Shown: positions 21,031 to 30,540 of the stretch, in pieces
Layout of the letters: the number at the start of each line of letters is the position of its first letter
Numbering within the stretch: the stretch's first letter is position 1
Source of the DNA: Haplomitrium mnioides
Taxonomy: Eukaryota > Marchantiophyta > Haplomitriopsida > Calobryales
Length of the DNA stretch: 47,734 nt
Reading direction: 5' to 3'
NCBI GenBank assembly: GCA_049999725.1
Contig: JBNGIS010038894.1
Location: 1 to 47,734 of the forward strand
Notes under the pieces: generated by a model
Seen by the model: only the letters and a program-made list of their open reading frames with translations
Database searches by the model: none
What the model was told of the DNA's origin: nothing
Made by a program: the position numbers and the translations under genes

Positions 21031-22679
21031 CAAAAGAAGGGCCCAAAATAAAAAATCAATTCAAGAAGAACAAAGTGCTAGTTTGTTAACAAAAATGAGT
21101 CCAAACGAAAAAAATAAACTTACCAACAATTTCTCAAAATTCGAATAGAAGGATGACATTTTTGATTCCTCTATATAGATGAAATATTCTATCCTCTCCT
21201 TCTCCTAGGTCAAAAAATAGACCTCCAAACAAATTATTTTTACCATAACCACCAAAACTTTGTATCTCTCCCATTCATGAGACATCTCCTCAATTGAAAG
21301 CTTCTCAACCTCCGCTCTCTTAAAAACAAAAATCTTTATTTCATCAAGAAGACCCTAAAGAAATCTCCAAGATGTCCACTTCATGTTCTCTATTCTCAAA
21401 GAACCTTTGGCTTTTGGTTTTTGGCCTTGCACCATGTTCTTTTCCCACATACCAAAAACTACTTGTTGTAGCTCCCAAAGCTCTCCACTGAGGAAGGCCA
21501 ATTGAAACCAGATATCTTGAGAAGTAATGGTCTTCTCAAGAGTGGATTTTGGTTTTATTTCCAAAGTCTCTAAAACTAACTCATGCTTTAATTTTTGGGA
21601 TGAAATCATCCCACTCTCCATGTAACATTGATGCGAATACTCGACTATTGGATAGAGGTTTTCTCCAACTAATATTGGTGGTTTTAATTGTCATTTGGTG
21701 GCAATAACGCGGGCTTGTTTTCGTGTTAGCCTCAAATGCACATAGCGGTTGCAGAGCAATAACATTGGATTCTTTGCTTTGTACTTCATTGTTAAAAGCT
21801 ACCTTGCAACAACACTGTGATTGCCTCTAGCAGACTCATAGTGATATTTGTTAGGGTTCTTGATGGTTAGCTTTAACTTATCTATTAACTTGCACTTTGG
21901 GTCCACAACCACATAAAGAATGAGTGAGAATGCTTGTTGGTAAGCATGCGTTGGGAAAGTAACTCCAAAAAATCTTCACTTAATCGCGCTATATGAAAAG
22001 GTCTCCAGTTGTCCATTCCATGCTTTGGCAGATTAAGGTTCTTGAGCCAAGTTGTCATTGTTTCTGCACAAACCCTACAACACTAGATAGCAGATTTGTG
22101 AATTTTTTGGTCTTCCTAGAAAATTGTCTTTGGATCAACCTATTGTATCTTGTGAAAAGTTTGTAGCCTCATGTATCTTGGTCATTTTGATCTTGAAGTC
22201 AGTGGTTGTGGCACATGCTCACACTCAACGTCTTCTTTAGAGCTACTCAATGAGGAAGAAGAGGAAGGTTGCCAAGGAGAACTTGGGGGAGATGGTGACG
22301 ATGTTGGCTCCAAACAAACCGGTTGTGCTTGCATTGGTTTTCTCTTTTGCATAGCTGGTTTTTTCCTTATTGAGCTTTTGATGGATTGATTTCTTTTCTT
22401 TTCTTTAAAGCTGACGATACACTAGACTAGTCGCTCTGACATCAAATGTTGCCACATTGAGATGAGGAATGCACAAGTCAAAGACAACCTAGGTTTCACC
22501 TTCAAAAGATTTTGAATGAAAGAAAACTTTATGAAGTCCATTTCTATACACTTGGCATCAAGATATACATTGACGAAATCATAAGAAAGATTGCAAAAAT
22601 TGAAATATATCAAAAAAGTTGGAATCAAAAACCTTAAATTGAAAAATTCAAGACAAAACCAAATAGAATTGATTGAATT

Positions 22680-22830
22680 ATAGTTAGTCCATGTACAATT
22701 AGACCAAGGAGTCTATGTGTGAAAGGACTGAAAAGTCCATGGTCACATGAACTGAGTAGTCTTTGGGCGTAGAGACTCACAAGTCTACGTGCACACATGT
22801 TGTCTTGTCTATGCTCATATTGACTTCTGA
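22680..22830. repeat. Palindrome-word array after exon 1 of gene 2 (copy B)
   Basis: Blocks include gtctatgtgtgaaaggact, gtccatggtcacatgaact, gtctacgtgcacacatg and gtctatgctcatattgact. It lies about 35 bases inside the intron from the donor at 22863, as in copy A. Confidence 0.7.
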
Positions 22831-23356
22831 TAGCAAAAGAAAAGTAAATTTAAGATTAAATACCTTTCCATTCTTGTAAGCCTCTTGTAAGTTTGAGGTG
22901 AAGGGGTCATTTTCCTTCATTTCATTGAACAAGAACTTCTTCTAAGAGGCATTGTCGAAACTTATTCCATATTTTTAACTCCACAAGGATCCCAATATGG
23001 GCTTTGTGGCCCTCTCGAATTATAAAAACTTGGACCAAAAAGCCTATATTAAAACCTTTTGTTTGAAAAAGTTTCAAATGATTCTCGATGTCCTTAATCG
23101 CTTCACAACAAACTAGCCACTCGTTGGCTAGTTGTATGGGCTTAAATAGCTTCAAAACATCTACATACCAATAGGGTTTTAGTTGTGTCGGTTTTGGAGT
23201 TGTTGCTTGTGCTGCCATTTTCCAAGATCTAAAAATAGACAAAAACAAGGCGTTGAAAATAAAAGAGAAAAGGTAATGTAAAACAAAAACTTTAATGAAA
23301 AATAAAACTAAATGATAAGAAATTACAAAAATGACCACAAGAGTAAAAGTCAATCT

Positions 23357-23456
23357 NNNNNNNNNNNNNNNNNNNNNNNNNNNNNNNNNNNNNNNNNNNN
23401 NNNNNNNNNNNNNNNNNNNNNNNNNNNNNNNNNNNNNNNNNNNNNNNNNNNNNNNN
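23357..23456. other. Scaffold gap of 100 N
   Basis: It removes part of the divergent promoter region of copy B. The long minus-strand frame crossing it (22922-23479) is real only up to the start codon at 23218. Confidence 0.99.
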
Positions 23457-23807
23457 TTAGATGGTATGAGTGTTAACAAGTAGGAATGATTAGAATTTCA
23501 AGATTCTTGTTCTAAAAAAAGTGTAACTTTTGGAGAAAATTTTGAGAAACTTTCAAATCGTTTTTTTGAGAAAAAAAATCATTGGTGAACCAAGCACATC
23601 AAGTGTGATGACTAGTATTTTAAGCAAAAACACGCATATTGTTCAACAAGATATGTTGACATATGAAGATCCTAGAAGTGAACCCTATACATGTATAAGA
23701 TCCAAGACTCAACCTTATGCGTGAAGAAGATCTAACTTGCCAGTTGTGGTGACATGACCCTGGTCTTCAGAAGGAAAAATCGATTAAACACTCCATTGCA
23801 ACAATGT

Positions 23808-23907
23808 NNNNNNNNNNNNNNNNNNNNNNNNNNNNNNNNNNNNNNNNNNNNNNNNNNNNNNNNNNNNNNNNNNNNNNNNNNNNNNNNNNNNNNNNNNNNN
23901 NNNNNNN
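23808..23907. other. Scaffold gap of 100 N
   Basis: It lies in the first intron region of copy B gene 1. Frames that cross it are artefacts. Confidence 0.99.
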
Positions 23908-24350
23908 GTTGTATCAAGGACTTTGTTCATTCTTTGCATTTCTTTGGAGGATAATATTTTTATATGGTCTGACAACGACTAACGGAGCGATTAAAGCTAA
24001 GGTTGGAAATGTGAGGCGGGGTAAAGAAGCCCAGCACAATTCAAAACATAAATAAAAATTAATAAAATAATAAAATAGAAAAGAATAAAATTAAAGGTCT
24101 TACTTTTGACTTAAAACTAGAGTAGGTCAGAATAATAGAGTAATAATAAAAATAAAATAGTGTAATAGTATGATAGAATAATAAAATCAAATGTTAAAAT
24201 AAAAGGAATAGGATAATAAGCTATGTTTTGATTGGGAGTGTAGGAAAGTTCTGGAAAATCTAAAAAGAATAAAAGTAAACAAATTAAAATAATAATAATA
24301 ATAAAATAAAATAAAACTAACTTGCTCTTTGAGGCCAAGCCAATTCTGCC

Positions 24351-24748
24351 TGTGGACAGACCTAGTTTAGGGCTTATACTTCCCCTTAGGCACTGCATGT
24401 GGAAGGGCTGTGGACGGACCTAGTTTAGGGCTTATCCTTCCCCTTAGGCACTCCTTAGTTATGCATGTGGCAGGGCTGTGGACGGACCTAGTTTAGGGCT
24501 TATCCTTCCCCTTAGGCACTCCTTAGTTATGCATGTGGCAGGGCTGTGGAGGGACCTAGTTTAGGGCTTATCCTTCCCCAGAGGCACTCCTTAGTTATGC
24601 ATGTGGCAGGGCTGTGCACGGACCTAGTTTAGGGCTTATCCTTCCCCAGAGGCACTCCTTAGTTATGCATGTGGCAGGGCTGTGGACGGACCTAGTTTAG
24701 GGCTTATCCTTCCCCAGAGGCACTCCTTAGTTATGCATGTGGCAGGGC
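24351..24748 (+). repeat. 68-base minisatellite, six units
   Basis: Units begin at 24351 (10 bases shorter), 24409, 24477, 24545, 24613 and 24681. Each starts tgtggacggacctagtttag, then ggcttatccttcccc, ggcactccttagttat and gcatgtggcagggc. Units 2-6 are almost identical, so the expansion is recent. The core ggacggacctagttta resembles the 86-base satellite at the right end of the window. Confidence 0.95.
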
Positions 24749-24949
24749 TGCCTCTCCAAAGAAGGAAGGAGCATGTCATTATATACTACATGAGAGAAAC
24801 TTACGAGATATTTGGGGAGCTTGTGGTAGACTAGCCCATGGAAGTGTTGGATAGGAAAGCGGAGCCAACGATTTCTCTGCTGTCGATAGAAGACGAGGAA
24901 TTCTCTGCTATGGAGAATTGGCTTGCGAAATCAAAGGCTTGGAGACGAC

Positions 24950-25980
24950 ATTCGAATGAGAACGTCCCTGTGAAAATCTGCGAGGAGTTCTATGCGACGA
25001 ATGCTTTGAGGCTAGTGAAGGCCTGTGCGAAGAAGGAATGTGCCGGGAGGAAGGCATGTGCGAATCGCCCAGCAAGAAGACCTGCGGAAGGCGAATGTGC
25101 GAGCAATCGATATGCGAGAATCCTTGCGAATGAATGTGCTGTGGGGAAAACGCTGCTGCGAACGCCATTACAAACAGATGCTGCTGGAGNNNNNNNNNNN
25201 NNNNNNNNNNNNNNNNNNNNNNNNNNNNNNNNNNNNNNNNNNNNNNNNNNNNNNNNNNNNNNNNNNNNNNNNNNNNNNNNNNNNNNNNNTGGAGACTGTC
25301 GAAGAATTCCCTGTGAAGATCCCTGCTATGAGAATTAGCCCTGCGAATTGAAATTTGAAGGACGAATCTCCCTGCGAAGAATCGGTTTCTGTGAAAACAC
25401 CCTACTGTGAGGAGGCTCCCCCTATGGGAAAATGCCTCGTGAAGGCCTGTGAGAATCGATCAGCTGTGACGAAGGCCAGCTGCAAATCGATCTGCTTCGA
25501 ATGGGTCTGCGATGAATGTCCCTGCTGCGAGTAGGTGTTTGACCAAGGAAGCCTCCGCGATTACCCAGAAGAAGGAGATGCTATGTGTGAAGGAATTAGA
25601 TAGAAGAGAAAATCAAGCTTTGAAGAAGGAATTGATCTACGAAATATGGATCTCCTGCGATGAAGGCCGAAGAGGTCCCTGCATTGAAGCCCAGCTACGA
25701 TGAATCCCTCTTGCCAGGCGAATTAGCCCTGTGAGGATCACTCGGTTGAAAGGAGGCTTGCTGCGAAGAATTGTGAAAGAAAGGAGCTGCAAACAATCGA
25801 TCTGAAGGAGAAATTGGCCTGTTGTGATGAAGGCCAGCTGTGTCGACACCCTGCTGTAAAAGAATCACCTGCGTGAAGAAATCGCCTAGCTGCAAAGAAT
25901 TGCCTTGCAAAATATGAATGTGAAGGAAGTCTCCTACGAAATATGAATTCGCCGAGCCAAGAACGATTTGTTGTGAATCC
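24950..25980. repeat. Cryptic repeat zone built on ctgcgaag/ctgtgaag words
   Basis: The words ctgcga, ctgtga, tgcgaa and gaagga recur at roughly 20-30 base steps in both halves around a gap. Examples are ccctgcgaattg, ccctgcgaagaatc, cctgctgcgagtag and ctgctgtaaaag. The open frame at 24838-25338 gives an Ala-, Cys- and Arg-rich chance peptide crossing the gap, and I do not call it a gene. Confidence 0.55.
25190..25289. other. Scaffold gap of 100 N
   Basis: It sits inside the cryptic repeat zone. The repeats are a plausible reason the assembly broke here. Confidence 0.99.
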
Positions 25981-26059
25981 CCTACTGCGCTGAAGAGTTT
26001 AAACGAGGAACGAGCCTGCCTAAGTATTCTAAAGAGAGAACAAGAATGAGGGGTTAATT

Positions 26060-27220
26060 TACAATGGAGCTATACATAGTTCTTATAACGAACTATTTGA
26101 AAAGTTAGAGTAAGAGGAGCTTATGAAGGGTTCTTATACCAAGCGAACTATGGACTTAGTGTCAAAAGGGAGTTATGGAGAGTTCCTATATCAAGCTATT
26201 TAAACAGTTGGTGCCATAAGAGCTGATTCGAAGTGTGAGGTCTACAAGAATTCAAAGGGAGTGAGAGGAAATAAGTCCAAAGTCTCCGATCGGGATCAAA
26301 GGCGGGACCAATGGGCACATTTTGAAGCACGAAGAAACCCGATCACACCTTTTTTGATTCTGAAGTGAACTTAGGAGAGAAATCCGAAGAGGCAGATCGG
26401 AAGCATGCGGTATCAGAGGATCCAAAGTAAGCTTAGGAGCGAGACTTCAAATGTTCAAATCGGAAGTGGGTCATAGACATTCGAAGATCGGATTGGAAGA
26501 TTGCCTCAAGCAAAGAATTGGAGGGATCAGAAATAATCAGACGAAGGAGTGATCTGTCGAAGACTCGGAGCGGTTGGGAAGAAGGCGATGATCGTGAAAG
26601 TTTGAATGGGACATTTTCAGAAAGTTCGAATCAGGCCGGGTGTGAAAGTTCGAAACGGGAAAATGCACCCATGTGAAAGTTCGACGTGTATATTCTAAAA
26701 ATTTGAGGACTTAACGAAAATTTGACGAGTTAGTCAAGGGAGCTTCGGGCGTTGTTCTTACAGCAAGCTTTTTGACGAGTTAACTCAAAAGAGGGCTTAT
26801 ATAAGCATTGTTCTTATACAGAGTTATGAGGGAATTAGTTCCAAAGTAAGTGGTGAGTAGTTCTTATAAAAAGCGATTTAAGTAGTTAGTGAAAATGGAG
26901 AGTGGAAAGGACGAGTTAGTGAATGAAGGGAAGCTTTGGAAGGTTCTTATAAAGAGCATGGAAACAGTTTGGGAGAAACATAGCATTCCCAACTGAATCA
27001 TAGGAAGGCTGTGATGGAGGTTCCGTAGATCTAGTCTAGGTGAAATCAAGTGTAGTATTTAGCTAGAATGTTAGTTTTAAAGTAATTACCTATATGTCAA
27101 TGCTTATATGATAGTTGATAGCAGTAGACATAGGGTCTGGTTGTTGTGATTAGTTGTAAGTTAGATTAGTAGTGTAGCAGTTCAGATGAAGGTAGTTAGA
27201 AGTAGAACAAGATGTTCTTA
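26060..27220 (+). repeat. Diverged repeat zone with gttcttata and gaaagttcga words
   Basis: The word gttcttata recurs near 26079, 26139, 26808, 26861, 26941 and 27214, with variants gttcctata near 26182 and gttcttaca near 26752. It is usually followed within ten bases by agc. A second word, gaaagttcga, recurs four times at 26595-26685, and gatcggaag-like words at 26380-26500. No gene is visible. Confidence 0.55.
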
Positions 27221-28311
27221 TATAGAATGTTAAGAGTGATCAGTAAAATAGGATAGCTGCTGTTTTGGCAATTATTTTCCTAATGAGTGGATAGTGCAAT
27301 TGAGATTTTGAAAGAGACAGAGCTCTCATGTGTAGGAAAGGAAGAAAACTTTGATGGAGAGCAGCCACTCATCTTTGCAATTCAGGAATTCCAGTATTGT
27401 TGGATCTGAATTGTGAATTGTGAATCTCTCAAGTAAAGGAATCTGAATTTTTATTTGGAATTGAAAAGATGGGATGTCCCTTGGTGCTTGGAATGTATGA
27501 ATGCTGAAAAAGAGGGATGAACATCTGAATTGCGAATGTTAGAGACAAGGGAAATTTATGAATGTGTTGTAGTCAAAAAGGAAGTGCCTTCTCTGAATTC
27601 AGGAAAGTGAGCAGGTATTCAGAATCTGTTGGGCAGATTTCAGATCCAATAGCCATGAATGTTGCAAGGAGGGGTATCTTTGGACATTGCATGTGGGACT
27701 AGGAGTTTGTGCAATAGAGGAGCAATCCTATTCATATAGGAGTGGAAATCTAGTGGGTGAGTGTTCAGAATTTCAGAGAGGGCTGCTGAACTTCTTGGCT
27801 AAGGGACAACAAGATGAGGAGGAGTGACCTCCTGAGATTCTAGCTTAAAGATTACCTACAAAAATCTGTTTTTGTGTGTCTTAGTTCTATAGGCTTCTAA
27901 CTTGGCTGGAGCACAATTCAAAGCTGCAAGTGGATTCATGGTGATGTGCATTGAAGTCAGATCTCACTATCAGTGACTGGAGGAGCAGTATTGAGTAGGA
28001 AAGAGGCTGATGAAGGAGTGACATTGGCTGTGATTCAGCTGTGGTAGCAACCTTGATGGCAGGAATGGAGGTGAGTACCTGAAATTGAGAAGGGCCCTGC
28101 TTGTGTTCTAAGAAGAGGCAAGTGAATGAGTGTTTGCTCATGAGGAAGGGTTTAAATTTCATCTCCTAGTGCTTGAGAGTTGTTTTCCTTGGGTTGTGGG
28201 TTGGAAGAGAGAGTAAGAGTGAGTGAGGACAAATCAGCAGAAGGCTGGCCCAAAGGTCTCAGTCAACCTGAAGTGACTAGAAGTGGTAAAAACGTGACAA
28301 TACAACAATTA
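27221..28311. other. Right part of the 4.3 kb insertion, no gene seen
   Basis: Moderate base composition, no long frame with recognisable content and no tandem repeat. Confidence 0.4.
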
Positions 28312-29430
28312 TAGCTTTAATCTCTCGTAGAAACGATCCATGATCCTTGCATATTGGCCAGTATGCTTGCTCCTGTGCGACGACACCAGTCAAGTAATCA
28401 AAGTTAGCTCCTTCTAGAGATTTTCAAAACACTAGGACTAATGCGTATGTAGGGTTTGACACTCCAACCAAACTTTTTTTCAATGGAACTAAAGCTTCTC
28501 CTTTGGGATTCAAGAACAAGAAATACACTTGCCAATGGAAGTCAACTAGCTGGTGTTGAAGTCACAATCACTAGAATGTTGTGGAGGTGTTTTTGTCAAC
28601 GACCGAGATCCAAATATATTTTCCATCAATCTAAGAGCACATAATCAAATGACTATTTTAATTTTTGTTGTGATATGTTATCACCTTTGGCAACACTCAA
28701 TTGACCAGTGAATATTACACAAGTTGAACTTTAAACCAAGAATGCGAAAACCGTTGGAAATGGAAAACAACTAGAGGAATAGTTAGATGATGGATTAGGC
28801 AATGATTTAAACCATGAGTCTCAATTACAAAACAATTCTTTTGAGTTATCTCCAAGGGCTCCAATTGTTTGAGAAAAAACATTTCCTTTTGCTCAAAATT
28901 TTGGTGAAGATTTTGCTTTGGCTTGGTCAAGTTCTCTTACAACTCAAACTTGTTTGCCTAGATTGAAAAAGTACTTTTAAAGAATAAAAAATGCTTCTAA
29001 TAGTGCACAAGATCTTGAAGATAATACTTTGTTTCCAATGGTTGGATTTGCATATGGACCTAATCAACCAGCCAAACATAAGAGTTCTTTATCTAAGACA
29101 AAACCAAAATGAGTACATCCTTTGCTTGACAATTCTTTGTCAAAATTCCATCATGACAAGAGCTTTATAAAGAAAAATCTTGATACTATATCAACTTTGA
29201 AATTGAGGAAAATTTCATGTTGTTGAAATAATTGTTTGTTGTTGTGCAAGAAAGATTTTCTTAAAAGCTATAAGAGAAACGTACTTTTGGCAAAGCATGA
29301 AAATTTGAGATATTATATTGCATTGAGGAACACCAAGAAAAGGTTCCAACCTTGACAATCAATTTACTCTACATAGTTGCACCAATGTATGTAGAAGAGC
29401 ATTCAAATTAGTATTACCCATAATTAATAC

Positions 29431-29910
29431 CCGATGATATAATATCGATGATATCTCTCACTCACTGAATTTTGAAAGCACAAGCTCTTCAAAGTTTACT
29501 AAATAAAAGAAGCTTTTCAGGCAACAAATACAAAGAGCATCATAATAGTCTTTGATTTCAAAATCCAAAGCAATTTTCTACCTTTATAAGACTCCAAAAC
29601 AAATTTCTCTTACATCAATTTAATTTCCTTACATGTTTCACAAACATCAAATCTATTACATTTTGGGATTTACTCATTTAGAAAATGTGTTTTCCAATAT
29701 TTTGTAAAACAAAAAAACTTTATAATGTAATCATGATGTTTCTTTTTTAAATAAGGTGTGTAGTAGTTATAAACTTCCCATTTGGTAAAACTATCCCACA
29801 AATTATAAACTTCATGAGTCGATATGTTTTTGTAGTGTCTTTCACAAAATGTCCATCCACTCATACACAAATGAGTGAGAGATATTATCTTAGAGCTCAT
29901 TCGAGTCAAA
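29431..29910 (-). other. Inverted segment within gene 1 of copy B
   Basis: Gene 1 reads on the plus strand up to about 29430 (RRAFKLVLPI), but the block that should follow is on the minus strand from about 29905 down to the donor at 29582, followed by intron. Plus-strand intron sequence resumes after about 29910. Inverting this 480-base segment would restore the gene order of copy A. Confidence 0.75.
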
Positions 29911-29934
29911 AGGTATCATTAGAGATGTTGTTAT

Positions 29935-30045
29935 TATTTGTGACCCGATGCCTACATAGGTTTTATAAGTTACTCTACACACGCATAGGTTTCACTATTG
30001 TTGGTTTGAATTCTAAACACATTGGGAGTCAAAGCAAACATAGGA

Positions 30046-30097
<52 letters not shown>

Positions 30098-30530
30098 ACC
30101 TTATGTATGCATAGGTTTTGTTGTTGTTCTATTCAATCCACTGCGCGGCTAGAGTCAAAATGAGCTTAAGAACTGTTGTTTTTGTTTGTGACCCTATGCG
30201 CGATTAGGTTTTCTTATTATTTCTTTCAATCCTACATGCACCTAGAGTTAAAGAGAGCCTATATATTGTTATTCTTGTTGTTTATGGCCTTATATGCATT
30301 TACGTTTTGTTATTGTTTCTTTCAATTCTACATGTGCATAGAGTCAAAGAAAGTGTAGGAATTGTTGTTGATGTTTGTGACTCTATGTGTGCACAAGTTT
30401 TGCTCTTCTTGGCTTGAATCCCAACCACACATAGAGTCAAAATGAGCCTACAAATTGTTGTTTGTCATTTTGACCCTTCGTGCTCGAAAGGTTTGTTATT
30501 GTTGGTTTGAATATTGTATGCACATGAAGT
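29935..30530 (+). repeat. About 94-base tandem repeat in gene 1 intron (copy B)
   Basis: About six units are keyed by gtttgtgaccctatg or gtttatgacctta at about 29937, 30091, 30186, 30280, 30374 and 30466. Each contains a palindrome variant (cctatgcgcgattagg is the clearest), then ttttgttattgtttctttcaat, then catagagtcaaa. Copy A has a related but much shorter array in the same intron. Confidence 0.85.
30049..30093 (+). repeat. (GTT)15 microsatellite
   Basis: Fifteen perfect GTT units arise from the gttgttgttg part of one 94-base repeat unit. The poly-Cys frame read through it is an artefact. Confidence 0.97.
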
Positions 30531-30540
30531 TATCTTGTAA

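Larger units (their letters stand above)
18423..23218 (-). pseudogene. Gene 2 of copy B, unknown protein, broken
   Basis: The start at 23218 opens MAAQATTPKPTQLKPYWYV, then LVCCEAIKDIENHLKLFQ, GHKAHIGILVELKIWNKF and FLFNEMKENDPFTSNLQEA, to a donor GGAAAG|GTATTT (22864/22863). A long middle part follows that copy A lacks: KFSFIQNLLKVKPRLSLTCA and MWQHLMSERL (22440-22560), a Ser/Pro-rich linker (about 22200-22390, for example PTSSPSPPSSPWQPSSSSS), then WRPFHIAR and further blocks to about 21355. Downstream it matches copies A and C: FTLDIVGIPYGCNFKKCK (about 20170-20230), AKLKHPRDDASINMYQRPYA (about 19640-19700) and KEDKT near the stop at 18423. It contains the LTR insertion and many stops. The Ser/Pro linker suggests a multi-domain protein; function unknown. 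Confidence 0.6.
23986..28327. mobile_element. 4.3 kb insertion of unknown class in gene 1 of copy B
   Basis: Gene 1 sequence of copy B is recognisable to about 23760 and again from about 28441 (tatgtagggtttgac, an intron palindrome word), so what lies between was inserted. The inserted DNA is less AT-rich than its surroundings. It has a 68-base minisatellite near its left end, a cryptic repeat zone (24950-25980), a gttcttata repeat zone (26060-27220) and no convincing gene. Short inverted words, gagcgattaaagcta at the left and its near complement tagctttaatctctc at 28312-28326, may be its ends. I found no primer site, gag or pol, so a non-coding LTR-derived element is only a guess. Confidence 0.45.
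23530..29910 (+). pseudogene. Gene 1 of copy B, DUF7869-like N-terminal half, split
   Basis: The N-terminal exon (23530-23725) contains SSVMTSILSKNTHIVQQDM, matching LSVMASIIEKKMAYVESHS of copy A. After the 4.3 kb insertion the gene resumes at about 28690: FGEDFALAWSSS (28900), PMVGFAYGPNQPAKHKSSL (29035-29095), KISCC-stop-NNCLLLCKKDF (29205-29255) and DNQFTLHSCTNVCRRAFKL (29355-29415). The next piece, SGWTFCERHYKNISTHEVYN and KYWKTHFLNE, is on the minus strand (29909-29583) because a segment has been inverted. Its donor AAAG|GTAGAA at 29582 corresponds to that of copy A. The C-terminal half (IDxMDQ, LQLDN and the tail) was not found. Stops and frameshifts are common. Confidence 0.7.
17386..30540 (+). 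mobile_element. Copy B: two-gene element, inverted to A, interrupted
   Basis: This has the same gene pair as copy A in mirror order: gene 2 on the minus strand (23218 to 18423) and gene 1 on the plus strand (23530 onward), again divergent. The end near 17400-17860 matches the end of copy C (40580-41060): both share aacatctt-atctata words, the aaaacattta tract and agctatgct-gcata-acttcc. It is broken by a tandem LTR pair (18748-19584), a 4.3 kb insertion (about 23986-28327) and a small inversion (29431-29910). Gene 1 sequence stops after the repeat-filled intron near 30540, and the C-terminal half and left terminus are absent. Strand is that of gene 1. Confidence 0.65.

Noticed and set aside
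22922-23479. 185-codon minus-strand frame crossing a gap
   Set aside because: The part beyond the start codon at 23218 is promoter and unknown bases. Only 22922-23218 is kept, as exon 1 of gene 2 copy B plus some intron.
24838-25338. 166-codon Ala/Cys/Arg-rich frame as a gene
   Set aside because: It crosses a 100-N gap and sits in a zone of short repeated words. Other frames are similarly open, and no motif is recognisable.
30049-30098. Poly-Cys open frame
   Set aside because: It is a reading of the GTT microsatellite in an intron.
5378-30540. A and B as one giant hairpin made by assembly error
   Set aside because: The arms differ by many substitutions and carry different insertions (gypsy in A; LTR pair, 4.3 kb block and inversion in B), so they are separate old copies.
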